A model generated the notes under the pieces. The model ran no database searches. It saw only the letters and a list, made by a program, of their open reading frames with translations, and was not told the DNA's origin. A stretch of 64,000 nt of DNA from Rhodococcus sp. 14-2470-1b. Its GTDB lineage: Bacteria > Actinomycetota > Actinomycetes > Mycobacteriales > Mycobacteriaceae. Both the position numbers and the translations under genes were made by a program. The DNA lies in NCBI RefSeq assembly GCF_002259415.1, contig NZ_NPFY01000016.1, positions 248,001 through 312,000 of the forward strand, written 5' to 3'. Below are positions 30,006 through 37,506 of this stretch, piece by piece (position 1 is the first letter of the stretch; the number at the start of each line of letters is the position of its first letter).

Positions 30006-30712
30006 CTCCGCAGTGGTTGAGGCAGGTCGTCGACGCCGCGAGTGGCGAACGGGGCTTGATCGACACGACGGGTACCAATCCGGTGCTCGAACGTACGGCT
30101 CCCGACGGGGCGATCGTGCGTGCAGCGTCGGTACTGGTGCTGTTCGGTGGTTCGGAGGATGCGGACCCGACAGCGCAGGGCGGAGTGCCCGCCGACGCGG
30201 ACGTGCTTCTGACTCAGCGAGCAGCGACGCTGCGTCAACACAGCGGTCAGGTGGCTTTCCCCGGAGGCGCCACGGATCCCGAGGACGATTCGCCGGTCGC
30301 GACGGCCCTGCGCGAGGCGGTCGAGGAGACCGGCCTCGACCCGGGAGGCGTCGAGCCGCTCGCCACGCTGCCTGGCATCTACGTGCCGCCGTCCAGGTTC
30401 GACGTCGTGCCGGTCCTCGCGTACTGGCGTAACCCCAGTGAGGTCGGAGTCGTCGACACCGCCGAGGCCGCGCGGGTGGTGCGAGTTCCCATCCGGGCGT
30501 TACTCGACCCCAACAACCGATTCCAGGTCAGACACCCGGCGGGCTATCAGGGCCCAGCATTCGCAGTCGACGGGATGCTCGTGTGGGGCTTCACCGGCGG
30601 TATTCTGGCAGGCCTGCTCGCGGTTTCCGGGTGGGAACTGGAATGGGACACCGACGACATCCGTGATCTGGAGACGAGTTTGGCCACAGTAGGGGAGGGT
30701 CTGGACCAGTGA
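30002..30712 (+). CDS. Nudix hydrolase, CoA pyrophosphatase-like
   Basis: The 236-aa protein has a full Nudix box: GGATDPEDDSPVATALREAV followed by EETGL. The upstream LLTQRAATLRQHSGQVAFPGG matches the CoA-pyrophosphatase (NudL) subgroup signature. It would hydrolyse CoA or related pyrophosphates. ATG 30002 overlaps the previous stop and the 3' end overlaps marP. The position matches Rv3672c. Confidence 0.92.
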   Translation: MTPQWLRQVVDAASGERGLIDTTGTNPVLERTAPDGAIVRAASVLVLFGGSEDADPTAQGGVPADADVLLTQRAATLRQHSGQVAFPGGATDPEDDSPVATALREAVEETGLDPGGVEPLATLPGIYVPPSRFDVVPVLAYWRNPSEVGVVDTAEAARVVRVPIRALLDPNNRFQVRHPAGYQGPAFAVDGMLVWGFTGGILAGLLAVSGWELEWDTDDIRDLETSLATVGEGLDQ

Positions 30713-31899
30713 CCGGTTCGACATGGGTCGACATCATCGTCCTCGGTGTCGCCCTGTTGGCGGCATCCTCGGGGTGGCGGCAGGGCGCGGTGGCGTCGGC
30801 GATGGCGTTTCTGGGTGTGGTGCTCGGTGCGGTCGCAGGCATCCTGATCGCCCCACACGTATTGGTTCACGTGGACGGTTCACGCATGCGTGTTCTCGTC
30901 GGAATCGGGCTGATCGTCGCGCTGGTGATCATCGGTGAAGTATCGGGGATGGTCTTGGGCCGGGCGTTGCGCAGCGGAATGCATTCGCGCAGTGCACGTT
31001 CGGTGGACAGTGTCATCGGCGCTGGACTCCAGGCTGTTGCGGTGCTCGCCGCGGCGTGGTTGCTCGCCATTCCTCTGACGTCGTCGTCGCAACCCGACGT
31101 GGCCAGTGCCGTTCGCGGATCGACGGTGCTCGGAAAGGTCGACGACGTCGCGCCCGGGTGGCTTCGCGAGGTCCCCAAGGAGTTCTCCGCACTGCTCGAC
31201 ACATCGGGTCTGCCGGACGTCATCGGACCGTTCGGCCGCACCCCGGTGGCGAATGTCGATGTACCCGACCCGGCTCTGCAGGCCAGCCCCGTTGTGGACC
31301 AGCTGCACGAGAGCGTGTTGAAGATCAGCGGCGTCGCGCCGAGCTGCCAGAAGGCGCTCGAAGGATCGGGATTCGTCGTCGCACCGGAGTTGGTGATGAC
31401 CAACGCTCACGTGGTCGCAGGCACCGACGGAGTCACCGTCGATTCGCTCGGCACCGTTCTGGATGCCGACGTCGTTCTGTTCGATCCGGAGGAGGACGTG
31501 GCGATCCTTCGCGTGCCCGGGCTGCAGGCGCCGGTTCTGAACTTCGCTCCCGATCCGGCGGTGTCCGGCGAGAGCGCGATCGTTCTGGGTTACCCGGGCG
31601 GCGGCCCGTACACGGCAAGCCCGGCGCGCGTACGTGAAGTACTGAACCTCAACGGCCCGGACATCTACCGCACGGGAACGGTCGAGCGCCAGGTGTACAC
31701 GGTCCGCGGGACGGTGCGGCAGGGAAACTCGGGTGGCCCACTCGTCACCGAGAACGGCCAGGTACTGGGCTTGGTCTTCGGTGCAGCGGTGGACGACCCC
31801 GACACGGGCTTCGTGTTGACCGCAGCCGAGATCGCCGACGAACTCGCGCAGAGTATGAACGCCCCGGTGCCGGTGGGCACGGGAGCGTGCATCGTCTGA
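30709..31899 (+). CDS. marP: MarP-like membrane serine protease
   Basis: The 396-aa protein begins with a four-helix CvpA-like membrane domain (VDIIVLGVALLAASSGWRQG onward to about residue 125). A trypsin-like periplasmic protease domain follows, with His234 (TNAHVV), Asp263 (EEDVAIL) and Ser341 (GNSGGP). Two cysteines (SCQK and the C-terminal GACIV) may form the disulfide known from the mycobacterial enzyme. MarP supports acid and oxidative stress survival in M. tuberculosis through peptidoglycan hydrolase processing. It is the last gene of the nth operon. Confidence 0.95.
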   Translation: MTGSTWVDIIVLGVALLAASSGWRQGAVASAMAFLGVVLGAVAGILIAPHVLVHVDGSRMRVLVGIGLIVALVIIGEVSGMVLGRALRSGMHSRSARSVDSVIGAGLQAVAVLAAAWLLAIPLTSSSQPDVASAVRGSTVLGKVDDVAPGWLREVPKEFSALLDTSGLPDVIGPFGRTPVANVDVPDPALQASPVVDQLHESVLKISGVAPSCQKALEGSGFVVAPELVMTNAHVVAGTDGVTVDSLGTVLDADVVLFDPEEDVAILRVPGLQAPVLNFAPDPAVSGESAIVLGYPGGGPYTASPARVREVLNLNGPDIYRTGTVERQVYTVRGTVRQGNSGGPLVTENGQVLGLVFGAAVDDPDTGFVLTAAEIADELAQSMNAPVPVGTGACIV

Positions 31900-31900
31900 T

Positions 31901-31940
31901 GCGGCTCCGCCGCATGTGAGTACTTATATATGTACTCACA
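31901..31940. terminator. Compound hairpin between marP and ephE-like gene
   Basis: A small hairpin GCGGC-TCC-GCCGC (31901-31913) begins 2 bp after the marP stop. It is followed by arms TGTGAGTAC (31915-31923) and GTACTCACA (31932-31940) around an AT-rich loop. The same sequence, GCGGCTCCGCCGC then a GTGAGT arm, begins the 74-bp element at 18171, so this looks like a shortened member of that family. It separates two convergent genes. Confidence 0.7.
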
Positions 31941-31946
31941 GAGGGG

Positions 31947-32888
31947 TCAGAGGACGCCGGACGACTCCAGAAGCTCCTTCAGCTGATCGGTGACCTCATC
32001 GGGCGACTCCTGATGCGCATAGTGACCGGCACCGAGAACCGTGTGCAGGCGCCGCTCCGGGGCCCACCCGACGTCACCGTGAACGGTGCGAGCGAGGACG
32101 TACGGGTCCAGTTCGCCGCGGACCTGCAGCGCGGGGATGTCCAGCGACGTGTCCATCGCCTTCATGAAACGACGGCCGTCGCCGCGGAACTGGCTGCGGA
32201 ACGCCCAACGCTGATATTCCAGCGCACAGTGCGCAGCACCGGCGATGCGGATGGCGGACCGCAATTGGGTCACGGCGTCGGTGCATTCCTCGGTGCCCTG
32301 CCAGGCAGGGCTGGTACGCGACCTGAACAGCTGCTCGACGGCCTCGCCGTTCTTTTTCGTCAGGGAGCGCTCCGGCAGGAGAGGCACCTGATAGCGCAGA
32401 AAGAACGGCAGAAGAGCTCGCCGCTGTGCCTTGTCGCGGAGAACCGACCGGCGTAGCGCGATCGGGTGCGGCGATCCGACCAGGCCGATAGCGCTCACCA
32501 TCCGTGGGTGCAACGCGGCCGTCGCCCAGCACACGAGACCTCCGTCGGCGTGCCCGACGAGAGCAGCGCGCGAGTGACCGAGGGCCCTGATCAGGCCGAC
32601 GACATCGCCCGCCAATGTCCATCCGTCGTATCCGCGAGGTGGCTTGTCGCTGTCCCCGTAACCGCGCAGATCGACGGCGACTGCGCGGTAGCCGGCCTCG
32701 GTCAGCGCGGTGAGTTGATGACGCCAGGACCACCAGAAATCGGCGAAACCGTGCAGCAAGACCACGAGAGGACCGTCGGCAGGTGAGTCGGCCGCCTCGA
32801 CGACGTGGAAGCGGATGCCGTTGGCATGTACGTCCCGGTGCGTCCAGGGGCCGGCGAAACGCACCGTCGACGGGTCGGGCTGGCTCAT
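31947..32888 (-). CDS. Alpha/beta hydrolase, EphE (epoxide hydrolase)-like
   Basis: The 313-aa alpha/beta hydrolase has the oxyanion segment LLHGFADFWWSW (HGxP-like), VDLRGYGDSDKPP and the C-terminal acid and His (RGELDPYV; GAGHYAHQE). The nucleophile elbow reads VGHADGG (residues 111-117). The position usually held by Asp or Ser is Ala114, with Asp115 next to it. Position and sequence fit the Rv3670 (EphE) family, which has been called epoxide hydrolase by similarity. The elbow makes that activity doubtful. Confidence 0.82.
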   Translation of the reverse strand: MSQPDPSTVRFAGPWTHRDVHANGIRFHVVEAADSPADGPLVVLLHGFADFWWSWRHQLTALTEAGYRAVAVDLRGYGDSDKPPRGYDGWTLAGDVVGLIRALGHSRAALVGHADGGLVCWATAALHPRMVSAIGLVGSPHPIALRRSVLRDKAQRRALLPFFLRYQVPLLPERSLTKKNGEAVEQLFRSRTSPAWQGTEECTDAVTQLRSAIRIAGAAHCALEYQRWAFRSQFRGDGRRFMKAMDTSLDIPALQVRGELDPYVLARTVHGDVGWAPERRLHTVLGAGHYAHQESPDEVTDQLKELLESSGVL

Positions 32889-32906
32889 GTTCGGTGCGTG
32901 CCGCCG

Positions 32907-33428
32907 CTACTTCTTGTAACCGGGGATGCCGGGAGTGCTCTCGTGCTGGTTCGGCAGCACCGTCGACGCCTGCTTGAGCGAGTCGATGGTCTTCTCGGGT
33001 TTGCGCAGCTTCTTGACGCGTAGGTAGCCGAGGAAGCCGAACAGTGCGGCGACGAGCAGCATGAACACGAAGACGATCAGGAAAGCGGCCCACCTGGGCA
33101 GCCAGATGTCGAGTGTCTCCGCGGCGAAGAAGAAGAAGAAGAACGCGCTGAAGATCAGAACCGCGAGCGCGAGCAGGAAGAACAGGCTGCCCTGCAGTCC
33201 CTTCTTGATCTCACCGGTGACCTCGGCCTTGGCCAGCTCGACTTCGGCGCGCACCAGCGTCGAGACCTGCGTCGTCGCGTCCTTGACCAGGTTGCCGATG
33301 CTGCCGGTGCCGGGCGCGCGGTAGTCGACGTCCGACAACGGGATGGACGAGATGGTGTTCGGCACCCCGTCCGGGTAGCCGTTCTTGCCGTTGGCAATGG
33401 TGCCTTGGCCGCGATTGGTATCGCTCAA
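32907..33428 (-). CDS. Holin-X/phage-holin-like membrane protein (Rv3669-like)
   Basis: The 173-aa protein is predicted to begin at a TTG (33428) because GGAGG lies about 11 nt upstream and no ATG or GTG fits. An amphipathic helix (KDATTQVSTLVRAEVELAKAE, a 'DUF1469/holin-X' style segment) is followed by two transmembrane helices (about residues 82-105 and 113-136). A basic loop follows and then a Pro/Ser tail. The name refers to a family; these proteins are not known to be lytic holins. It ends 18 bp before the ephE-like start, so the two are co-transcribed. Confidence 0.78.
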   Translation of the reverse strand: MSDTNRGQGTIANGKNGYPDGVPNTISSIPLSDVDYRAPGTGSIGNLVKDATTQVSTLVRAEVELAKAEVTGEIKKGLQGSLFFLLALAVLIFSAFFFFFFAAETLDIWLPRWAAFLIVFVFMLLVAALFGFLGYLRVKKLRKPEKTIDSLKQASTVLPNQHESTPGIPGYKK

Positions 33429-33615
33429 CTTCTCGACCCCTCCACTTGCTGGTGCATCGTTTGGTTCTTGCGGCCCTAACACTAGTGCCGACCCATGGTC
33501 GTACGCGTCGTGGCTGCAGGAACGACGCATCCGCTGAAATTCTCAGGTTGCTGTCAGGTAACTTCCCAGTTGTACATACCCCCATATACCGAGTGCAATC
33601 GCAGGAGCGCAGGCA

Positions 33616-34989
33616 GTGAGTACTACCCCGGCCGTCCCAGGTGACGGCTCTGTAGCGGCGGCCCCGGAGGTACCACGGTCTCGTATCGTCGTGGCTTCGA
33701 TGGTCGGAACGTCGATCGAGTTCTTCGACTTCTACATCTACGCGACCGCCGCGGTTCTCGTTTTCCCCAAGCTGTTCTTCCCGGCCGGGAACGACACGAC
33801 GGCGTTGCTCGCGTCGTTCGCGACGTTCGGGCTCGCGTTCGTCGCGCGTCCCATCGGGTCCATTCTGTTCGGCCATTTCGGTGACCGCATCGGACGGAAG
33901 GCAACCCTCGTCGGCTCGCTGCTGACGATGGGTGTCGCGACGTTCCTGATCGGTTTGCTGCCGACGTACGACTCCGTCGGCATCATCGCGCCTGCTCTGC
34001 TGGCCTTGATGCGTTTCGCGCAGGGTGTCGGTCTGGGCGGTGAGTGGAGCGGCGCAGCACTGCTCGCGACGGAGACGGCGAAGCCGGGCAAGCGCGCCTG
34101 GGCTGCGATGTACCCGCAGTTGGGTGCGCCGATCGGTTTCTTCTTCGCCAACGGCATCTTCTTGCTGATCGTCATCCTCACCGGGTACGACGCCGCGGTG
34201 TCCGGCAGCGACCACGCCTTCCTGACGTGGGGCTGGCGAATCCCGTTCCTGCTGAGCGCGATCATGGTCATCATCGGCCTGTACGTGCGGCTGAAGCTGG
34301 AGGAGACTCCGGTGTTCAAGCTCGCCGTCGAGCGCGGACAGAAGGTCAAGACTCCGCTGGCCGAGGTGTTCAAGACGAGCTGGCGTCAGCTGATCATCGG
34401 CACGTTCGTGATGCTGGCGACGTACACGCTGTTCTACATCATGACCACGTGGGTGGTCAGTTACGGAACCGGCAAGGTCTCCGACGTGAACGGTCCGAAG
34501 ATCACCATCGCCTACACCGATTTCCTCGAGCTGCAGCTGATCGCGGTGTTGTTCTTCGCGGCCCTTATTCCGGTGGCAGGCATCCTCGCCGACAAGTACG
34601 GCCGTCGACCCACCCTGATCGTCATCACCTCGGCGATCGTCGTGTTCGGTCTGTCGTTCCACTGGTTCGCGGCGCCGGAGAACGCGTCGGCCGGACGCAT
34701 GCTGGTCTTCATGTGCGTCGGTCTCGGACTGATGGGCCTCACCTTCGGCCCGATGAGTGCTGTTCTGCCTGAGCTGTTCCCGACGAACGTGCGGTACACC
34801 GGCTCGGGAATCTCGTACAACACCAGCTCGATCCTCGGTGCCGCAGTGGCACCGTTCATCGCCACTTGGCTGGTCTCGAGCTACGGCGTCGGATGGGTCG
34901 GGGTGTACCTGGCCATCGTCGCTGCACTGACCCTGATCTCGCTGATCGTGATGAAGGAAACCAGGGATCAGCAGCTCGAGAACGTGTAA
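33616..34989 (+). CDS. MFS transporter, metabolite:H+ symporter (MHS) family
   Basis: The 457-aa protein has twelve predicted membrane helices and the MHS signatures: VVASMVGTSIEFFDFYIYA near the start, FGHFGDRIGRKATL (the loop 2-3 MFS motif) and the central RLKLEETPVF. Relatives import dicarboxylates, ketoglutarate, shikimate or proline/betaine. GTG 33616 has a weak GGAG about 11 nt upstream. The gene replaces the Rv3668c region of the mycobacterial order. It is convergent with acsA, so import of an organic acid next to acetate activation is suggestive only. Confidence 0.9.
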   Translation: MSTTPAVPGDGSVAAAPEVPRSRIVVASMVGTSIEFFDFYIYATAAVLVFPKLFFPAGNDTTALLASFATFGLAFVARPIGSILFGHFGDRIGRKATLVGSLLTMGVATFLIGLLPTYDSVGIIAPALLALMRFAQGVGLGGEWSGAALLATETAKPGKRAWAAMYPQLGAPIGFFFANGIFLLIVILTGYDAAVSGSDHAFLTWGWRIPFLLSAIMVIIGLYVRLKLEETPVFKLAVERGQKVKTPLAEVFKTSWRQLIIGTFVMLATYTLFYIMTTWVVSYGTGKVSDVNGPKITIAYTDFLELQLIAVLFFAALIPVAGILADKYGRRPTLIVITSAIVVFGLSFHWFAAPENASAGRMLVFMCVGLGLMGLTFGPMSAVLPELFPTNVRYTGSGISYNTSSILGAAVAPFIATWLVSSYGVGWVGVYLAIVAALTLISLIVMKETRDQQLENV

Positions 34990-35002
34990 CGCTCGACTGA
35001 CG

Positions 35003-35061
35003 AAAATACCCCCGAGATGCGCGGCTCCAGGAGTCCTGGACGCACAACTCGGGGGTATTTT
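35003..35061. terminator. Bidirectional hairpin between MFS gene and acsA
   Basis: Arms AAAATACCCCCGAG (35003-35016) and CTCGGGGGTATTTT (35048-35061) pair perfectly. The enclosed 31 nt hold a second palindrome, TCCAGGA-G-TCCTGGA. The A and T ends make it a terminator in both directions, suiting the convergent genes. Confidence 0.85.
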
Positions 35062-35062
35062 G

Positions 35063-35088
35063 GCAGGAGCGGAGCCTGCGGAGTGACC
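35063..35088 (+). repeat. Dispersed core repeat, 3' of acsA
   Basis: The sequence GCAGGAGCGGAGCC then TGCGGAGTGACC follows directly on the hairpin and ends 18 bp from the acsA stop codon. It matches the core of the 74-bp elements at 25 of about 26 positions. Confidence 0.85.
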
Positions 35089-35106
35089 CATTTGGAAGCG
35101 AAAGTG

Positions 35107-37065
35107 TCAGCGGCCCTTCTTGATTGCCTCGAAGACCTTGGGGTCGACGAGGGTGGAGGTGTCGCCCAGGTCGCGGCCTTCGGCGACGTCGCGCAGGAGG
35201 CGTCGCATGATCTTGCCGGAGCGGGTCTTCGGCAGTTCGGGGACGATGGAGATCTCGCGTGGCTTGGCGATCGGTGAGATCTCCTTGGAAACCTGTGCTT
35301 TGAGCTCGGCGATGAGGTCGTCGCCGGTGTTGTCCACTCCGGCACGCAGGATGACGAACGCGACGATGCCCTGGCCGGTGGTGTCGTCGGCGGCCCCGAC
35401 GACAGCTGCTTCGGCGACGCCGTGGTGGCTGACGAGTGCCGATTCGACTTCGCTGGTGGAGATACGGTGACCGGAGACGTTCATGACGTCGTCGACGCGG
35501 CCGAGGACCCACAGGGCGCCGTCGTCGTCGTACTTGGCGCCGTCGCCGGCGAAGTACCAGCCTTCTTCGGCGTAGCGCGACCAGTAGGTGTCCTTGTAGC
35601 GCTCCATGTCGCCCCAGATGCCGCGGAGCATCGACGGCCACGGCTTGTCGAGGACGAGATATCCGTTGCCGCCGTTGCCCAGTGGCTTGGCGTCGTCGTC
35701 GACGATCATGGCGGAGATTCCCGGCAGCGGGGTCATCGCCGAACCCGGCTTGGTGGAGGTGACGCCGGGCAGCGGGGAGATCATGATCGAGCCGGTCTCG
35801 GTCTGCCACCACGTGTCGACGATGGGGGCGGTGCCGCCGCCGACGACGTCGCGGAACCATCGCCATGCTTCGGGGTTGATGGGTTCGCCGACGGATCCGA
35901 GCAGACGAACGCTCGTCAGGTCGTGTGCTTCGGGGATTTCCTTGCCCCACTTCATGAACGTGCGCACGAGGGTGGGGGAGGTGTAGTAGATCGAGACCTT
36001 GTACTTCTCGATGACGTTCCAATGCCGGTGCTCGTCGGGGGAATTGGGGGTTCCCTCGTAGACGACCTGGGTGGCGCGGTTGGAGAGCGGGCCGTAGACG
36101 ATGTAGGAATGCCCGGTGACCCAACCGATGTCGGCGGTGCACCAGTAGACGTCCGTGCCTGCCTTGTGGTCGAAGACATTGTGGTGGGTGTACGAAGTCT
36201 GCGTCAGGTATCCGCCGGAGGTGTGGATGATGCCCTTCGGCTTACCCGTGGTGCCGGAGGTGTAGAGGATGAACAGTGGGTGCTCGGCCGGGAACGGCTG
36301 CGCCTCGTGCTCTGTCGATGCCTGCGCGACGGTCTCGTGCCACCACAGGTCGCGGCCTTCGGTCCAGTCCACCTCGGAGTCGGTGCGCTTGACGACGAGC
36401 ACGTTCTGAATCGAGGCTGCCCCGTCGACGGCGTGGTCGACGGTTTCCTTGATGGGCGCGGGCTTGCCGCGTCGCCACTGGCCGTCGGTGGTGATGACGA
36501 GTTTGGCTTCGGCGTCGTCGATGCGTGACCGCAGCGCGGTGGCAGAGAATCCGGCGAAGACGACGGAGTGGGTCAGGCCGAGGCGTGCGCACGCGAGGAT
36601 GGAGACGATGGCCTCGGGGATCATCGGCATGTAGATCGCGACGCGGTCGCCGGCGACGAGACCGAGGTCGGTGAGGGTGTTCGCGGCCTGGGAGACCTCG
36701 GCGAGGAGGTCGGCGTAGGTGACGTCGCGGCTGTCGCCCGGTTCGCCTTCCCAGTGGATGGCGACCTGGTCACCGTGGCCGTCGATCACGTGGCGGTCGA
36801 CGCAGTTGTAGGCGACGTTGAGTTCGCCGTCGCCGAACCACTTGGCGACCGGTGCGTCGGACCAGTCGAGTACCTCGGTGAACGGGGTGTGCCAGTGCAA
36901 CCGGCGCGCTTGTTCGGCCCAGAACGCCAGGCGGTCCTTCTCGGCTTCGTCGTAGAGGTCGGCCGTCGCGTTCGCCTGAGCCGCGAATTCGGCCGAAGGC
37001 GGGTACGTCTCCGCTGCGGTCTCCCCGGCCCCGTTCTCCGTCGCTTCAGGGGTGCTGGTCGTCAT
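35107..37065 (-). CDS. acsA: Acetyl-CoA synthetase (AMP-forming)
   Basis: It activates acetate to acetyl-CoA through acetyl-AMP. The 652-aa protein has the N-terminal acetyl-CoA synthetase region, the P-loop-like YTSGTTGKPKGI, the core WWQTETGSIMISPLPG, the hinge GRVDDVMNVSGHR and the catalytic Lys618 in PKTRSGKIMRR. That Lys is the acetylation site that switches these enzymes off. ATG 37065 was taken from the alignment start of the family; no good ribosome binding site is seen. A perfect Crp/GlxR site lies 68 bp upstream of the start, so cAMP-dependent control is expected. Confidence 0.96.
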   Translation of the reverse strand: MTTSTPEATENGAGETAAETYPPSAEFAAQANATADLYDEAEKDRLAFWAEQARRLHWHTPFTEVLDWSDAPVAKWFGDGELNVAYNCVDRHVIDGHGDQVAIHWEGEPGDSRDVTYADLLAEVSQAANTLTDLGLVAGDRVAIYMPMIPEAIVSILACARLGLTHSVVFAGFSATALRSRIDDAEAKLVITTDGQWRRGKPAPIKETVDHAVDGAASIQNVLVVKRTDSEVDWTEGRDLWWHETVAQASTEHEAQPFPAEHPLFILYTSGTTGKPKGIIHTSGGYLTQTSYTHHNVFDHKAGTDVYWCTADIGWVTGHSYIVYGPLSNRATQVVYEGTPNSPDEHRHWNVIEKYKVSIYYTSPTLVRTFMKWGKEIPEAHDLTSVRLLGSVGEPINPEAWRWFRDVVGGGTAPIVDTWWQTETGSIMISPLPGVTSTKPGSAMTPLPGISAMIVDDDAKPLGNGGNGYLVLDKPWPSMLRGIWGDMERYKDTYWSRYAEEGWYFAGDGAKYDDDGALWVLGRVDDVMNVSGHRISTSEVESALVSHHGVAEAAVVGAADDTTGQGIVAFVILRAGVDNTGDDLIAELKAQVSKEISPIAKPREISIVPELPKTRSGKIMRRLLRDVAEGRDLGDTSTLVDPKVFEAIKKGR

Positions 37066-37125
37066 CTTAAGAATGCTCGCTTTCGTCGTCCGCGTAAGGC
37101 GCTCAATGCCATCACAGGAAGCCCT

Positions 37126-37141
37126 TGTGAGGGTAGTCACA
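37126..37141. promoter_or_regulatory. Crp/GlxR binding site upstream of acsA
   Basis: TGTGAGGGTAGTCACA matches the TGTGA-N6-TCACA consensus of actinobacterial Crp/GlxR at all ten defined positions. It is centred 68 bp before the acsA start codon and about 370 bp before dppA. Acetate genes are known GlxR/Crp targets in Corynebacterium. A crp gene is at 27263-27937. Confidence 0.85.
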
Positions 37142-37285
37142 TGTGAGGGCGGTCGCATCGTTGCAGCGGCGTGCAACCCTCTGATCTGCGGTGATCGGTC
37201 GGTTCTGCGCGACGGACGGTATTCAGGACTGATCCGACGGAGTGGCCCGGACGGACGGGTGCCGTCATCGAGACAAATGACTTGC

Positions 37286-37297
37286 CGAAACGTTTCG
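37286..37297. promoter_or_regulatory. Palindromic operator-like site upstream of dppA
   Basis: CGAAACGTTTCG is a perfect 12-bp palindrome with the central CG typical of LacI-family operators. It lies about 210 bp before the dppA start. The regulator is unknown; a LacI-family gene is at 62375 but nothing ties it to this site. Confidence 0.5.
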
Positions 37298-37436
37298 ATC
37301 ATGTTTCGTGCCTACTCGGCGGTCAGCAAAAACTGGGGGAGTTCACATGTTCGTTTCAGGATGTGTCTAAAGTCTGCGGTATTGAGATCGTTGCCACCCC
37401 GCACTAAAGGGTGTGGCCGGCGGTCGCCCCACAGAA

Positions 37437-37486
37437 CCCCGTGGGCGTGACGCCCGTGGGGAGACGATCACGGCGAACCCGTGATC
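37437..37486 (+). promoter_or_regulatory. Two leader hairpins before dppA
   Basis: The first pairs CCCCGTGGGCG with CGCCCGTGGGG (37437-37461, imperfect). The second pairs GATCACGG with CCGTGATC (37466-37486). They end about 20 nt before the TTG start and just before the ribosome binding site GAGAGGA. They could stabilise the mRNA or form a regulatory leader. I do not recognise a known riboswitch. Confidence 0.5.
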
Positions 37487-37506
37487 GACCGAAGAGAGGA
37501 TTTGTC

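Larger units (their letters stand above)
37066..37506. other. Divergent regulatory region acsA-dppA
   Basis: This 441-bp gap contains no convincing gene. It holds a Crp-type site (37126), a 12-bp palindrome (37286) and two hairpins in the dppA leader (37437-37486), each listed separately. Promoter hexamers could not be assigned with confidence. Confidence 0.6.

Noticed and set aside
32907..33428. Holin-like protein as sign of a prophage
   Set aside because: It is a conserved actinobacterial membrane protein in a syntenic place; no other phage gene is near.
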